A DNA stretch of 5,148 nt. It comes from Lysobacteraceae bacterium. GTDB lineage: Bacteria; Pseudomonadota; Gammaproteobacteria; Xanthomonadales; Xanthomonadaceae. This document shows, piece after piece, positions 4,493 to 5,148 of this stretch. Every line of letters starts with the position of its first letter. The first letter of the stretch is position 1. The position numbers and the translations under genes are program-made. The stretch spans positions 1 through 5,148 of the forward strand of contig DMHI01000080.1 of NCBI GenBank assembly GCA_003449515.1, in the 5' to 3' direction. The notes under the pieces are model-generated. The model was given only the letters and a program-made list of their open reading frames with translations. It made no database searches and had not been told where the DNA came from.

Positions 4493-5148
4493 ATGAAAGT
4501 CCTCGTCATCGGCAACGGCGGCCGCGAGCATGCGCTGGCGTGGAAGCTCGCGCAGTCGACCCGCGTGTCGGAAGTCCTCGTCGCTCCCGGCAATTCCGGC
4601 ACGGCCACCGAGCCGCGCTGCCGCAACGTCGAGGTCAAGGCCACCGACCTCGACGGCCTGCTCAGCCTCGTGCAGCGCGAAGGCGTCGCCCTCACCGTGG
4701 TCGGCCCCGAAGCGCCACTGGTGGCCGGCGTGGTCGATCGCTTCCGCGCCGCCGGCCATCGCATCTTCGGGCCCACGGCCAAGGCCGCGCAGCTCGAAGG
4801 CAGCAAGGCCTTCGCCAAGGACTTCCTGAAGCGCCATGGCATCCCGACTGCCGGCTACGAGGTCTTCACCGAGGTCGACGCGGCCTGCGCTTACATCCGC
4901 GCGCGCACCGCGGCACTCAACGATACCCGCATCGTGGTGAAGGCCGACGGCCTCGCTGCCGGCAAGGGCGTCATCGTGGCGATGAGCGTTGCCGAAGCCG
5001 AGGCCGCCGTGCACGACATGCTCGCCGGCAATGCCTTCGGCGCGGCGGGCTCGCGCGTGGTCATCGAGGATTTCCTCGACGGCGAGGAGGCCAGCTTCAT
5101 CTCGATGGTCGATGGCGTGCACGCATTGCCGATGGCGACCTCGCAGGA
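4493..5148 (+). CDS. purD: Phosphoribosylamine-glycine ligase PurD (GAR synthetase), 3' truncated by window edge
   Basis: PurD joins glycine to 5-phosphoribosylamine using ATP, giving GAR, the second step of de novo purine synthesis. The first 218 residues are present, about half of the usual 420-430, and the frame is open to the end of the window. Features seen: N-terminal Rossmann-like fold with VIGNGGREHALAWKL (5-19), PGNSGT (32-37), VVGPEAPLVAG (69-79) and FGPT (92-95); then the start of the ATP-grasp domain with LEGSKAFAKDFL (101-112) and HGIPTAGY (115-122), the nucleotide-binding loop VVKADGLAAGKGV (148-160), and VIEDFLDGEEASF (190-202). ATG 4493 is chosen because the conserved N-terminus MKVLVIGNGGREHA starts there and GAAGG precedes it. 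It is the second gene of the purHD operon. No defect is visible in the part present. Confidence 0.98.
   Translation, partial: MKVLVIGNGGREHALAWKLAQSTRVSEVLVAPGNSGTATEPRCRNVEVKATDLDGLLSLVQREGVALTVVGPEAPLVAGVVDRFRAAGHRIFGPTAKAAQLEGSKAFAKDFLKRHGIPTAGYEVFTEVDAACAYIRARTAALNDTRIVVKADGLAAGKGVIVAMSVAEAEAAVHDMLAGNAFGAAGSRVVIEDFLDGEEASFISMVDGVHALPMATSQ

Noticed and set aside
2668..4842. A 724-codon open frame antisense to fis, purH and purD
   Set aside because: purH on the other strand has every catalytic motif. Long antisense open frames are expected in GC-rich genomes with GC-rich third positions, and the translation is His/Arg/Val/Ala-rich without recognisable domains.
1..5148. tRNA, rRNA, CRISPR array, insertion sequence or integration site
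   Set aside because: No cloverleaf-like or rRNA-like stretch, no spaced direct repeats, no transposase or integrase motifs, and no change of base composition between genes were seen.

Overview
This GC-rich window is an ordinary chromosomal core segment, most probably from a gammaproteobacterium of the Xanthomonadaceae/Lysobacteraceae group (Lysobacter, Luteimonas or Xanthomonas relatives). Three things suggest this: the PrmA N-terminus and its acceptor-site blocks closely resemble remembered Xanthomonas PrmA; the order prmA, DUF3426 membrane protein, short Fis, purH, purD fits that group; and no dusB lies before fis, unlike enteric bacteria. The assignment is from memory, not from a database search.

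Layout. Positions 1-500 (+) hold the C-terminal end of a GGDEF diguanylate cyclase with an intact active site and inhibitory site. It converges on a 147-residue protein of unknown function at 536-979 (-). The two stop codons sit in opposite arms of one GC-rich hairpin, a possible shared terminator. The unknown gene is divergent from prmA (1002-1913, +), with only 22 bp between the start codons. That gap holds two -10-like hexamers, one per strand, which overlap. Next come a single-pass membrane DUF3426 protein lacking the usual N-terminal zinc ribbon (1966-2490), a 90-residue Fis with a GTG start (2585-2857), purH (2911-4482) and the first 218 codons of purD (4493 to the window end). No gap between genes exceeds 100 bp, and no RNA gene, mobile element or CRISPR array was seen.

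Function. purH and purD belong to de novo purine synthesis. PurD makes GAR, the second step, and PurH performs the last two steps to IMP. They are 10 bp apart and almost certainly cotranscribed, probably from a promoter with a perfect TATAAT just after fis. PrmA methylates ribosomal protein L11, and Fis is a nucleoid protein that also tracks growth, so the plus-strand run from prmA onward is linked to translation and growth. The GGDEF gene is a separate c-di-GMP signalling unit.

The most notable point is regulatory. prmA and the DUF3426 gene both have a -10-like hexamer ending exactly 6 nt before the ATG and no visible Shine-Dalgarno, which predicts leaderless mRNAs. The unknown minus-strand gene has the same spacing, although there the hexamer could instead be a ribosome binding site. 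I found no sign of a previously undescribed multi-gene system.
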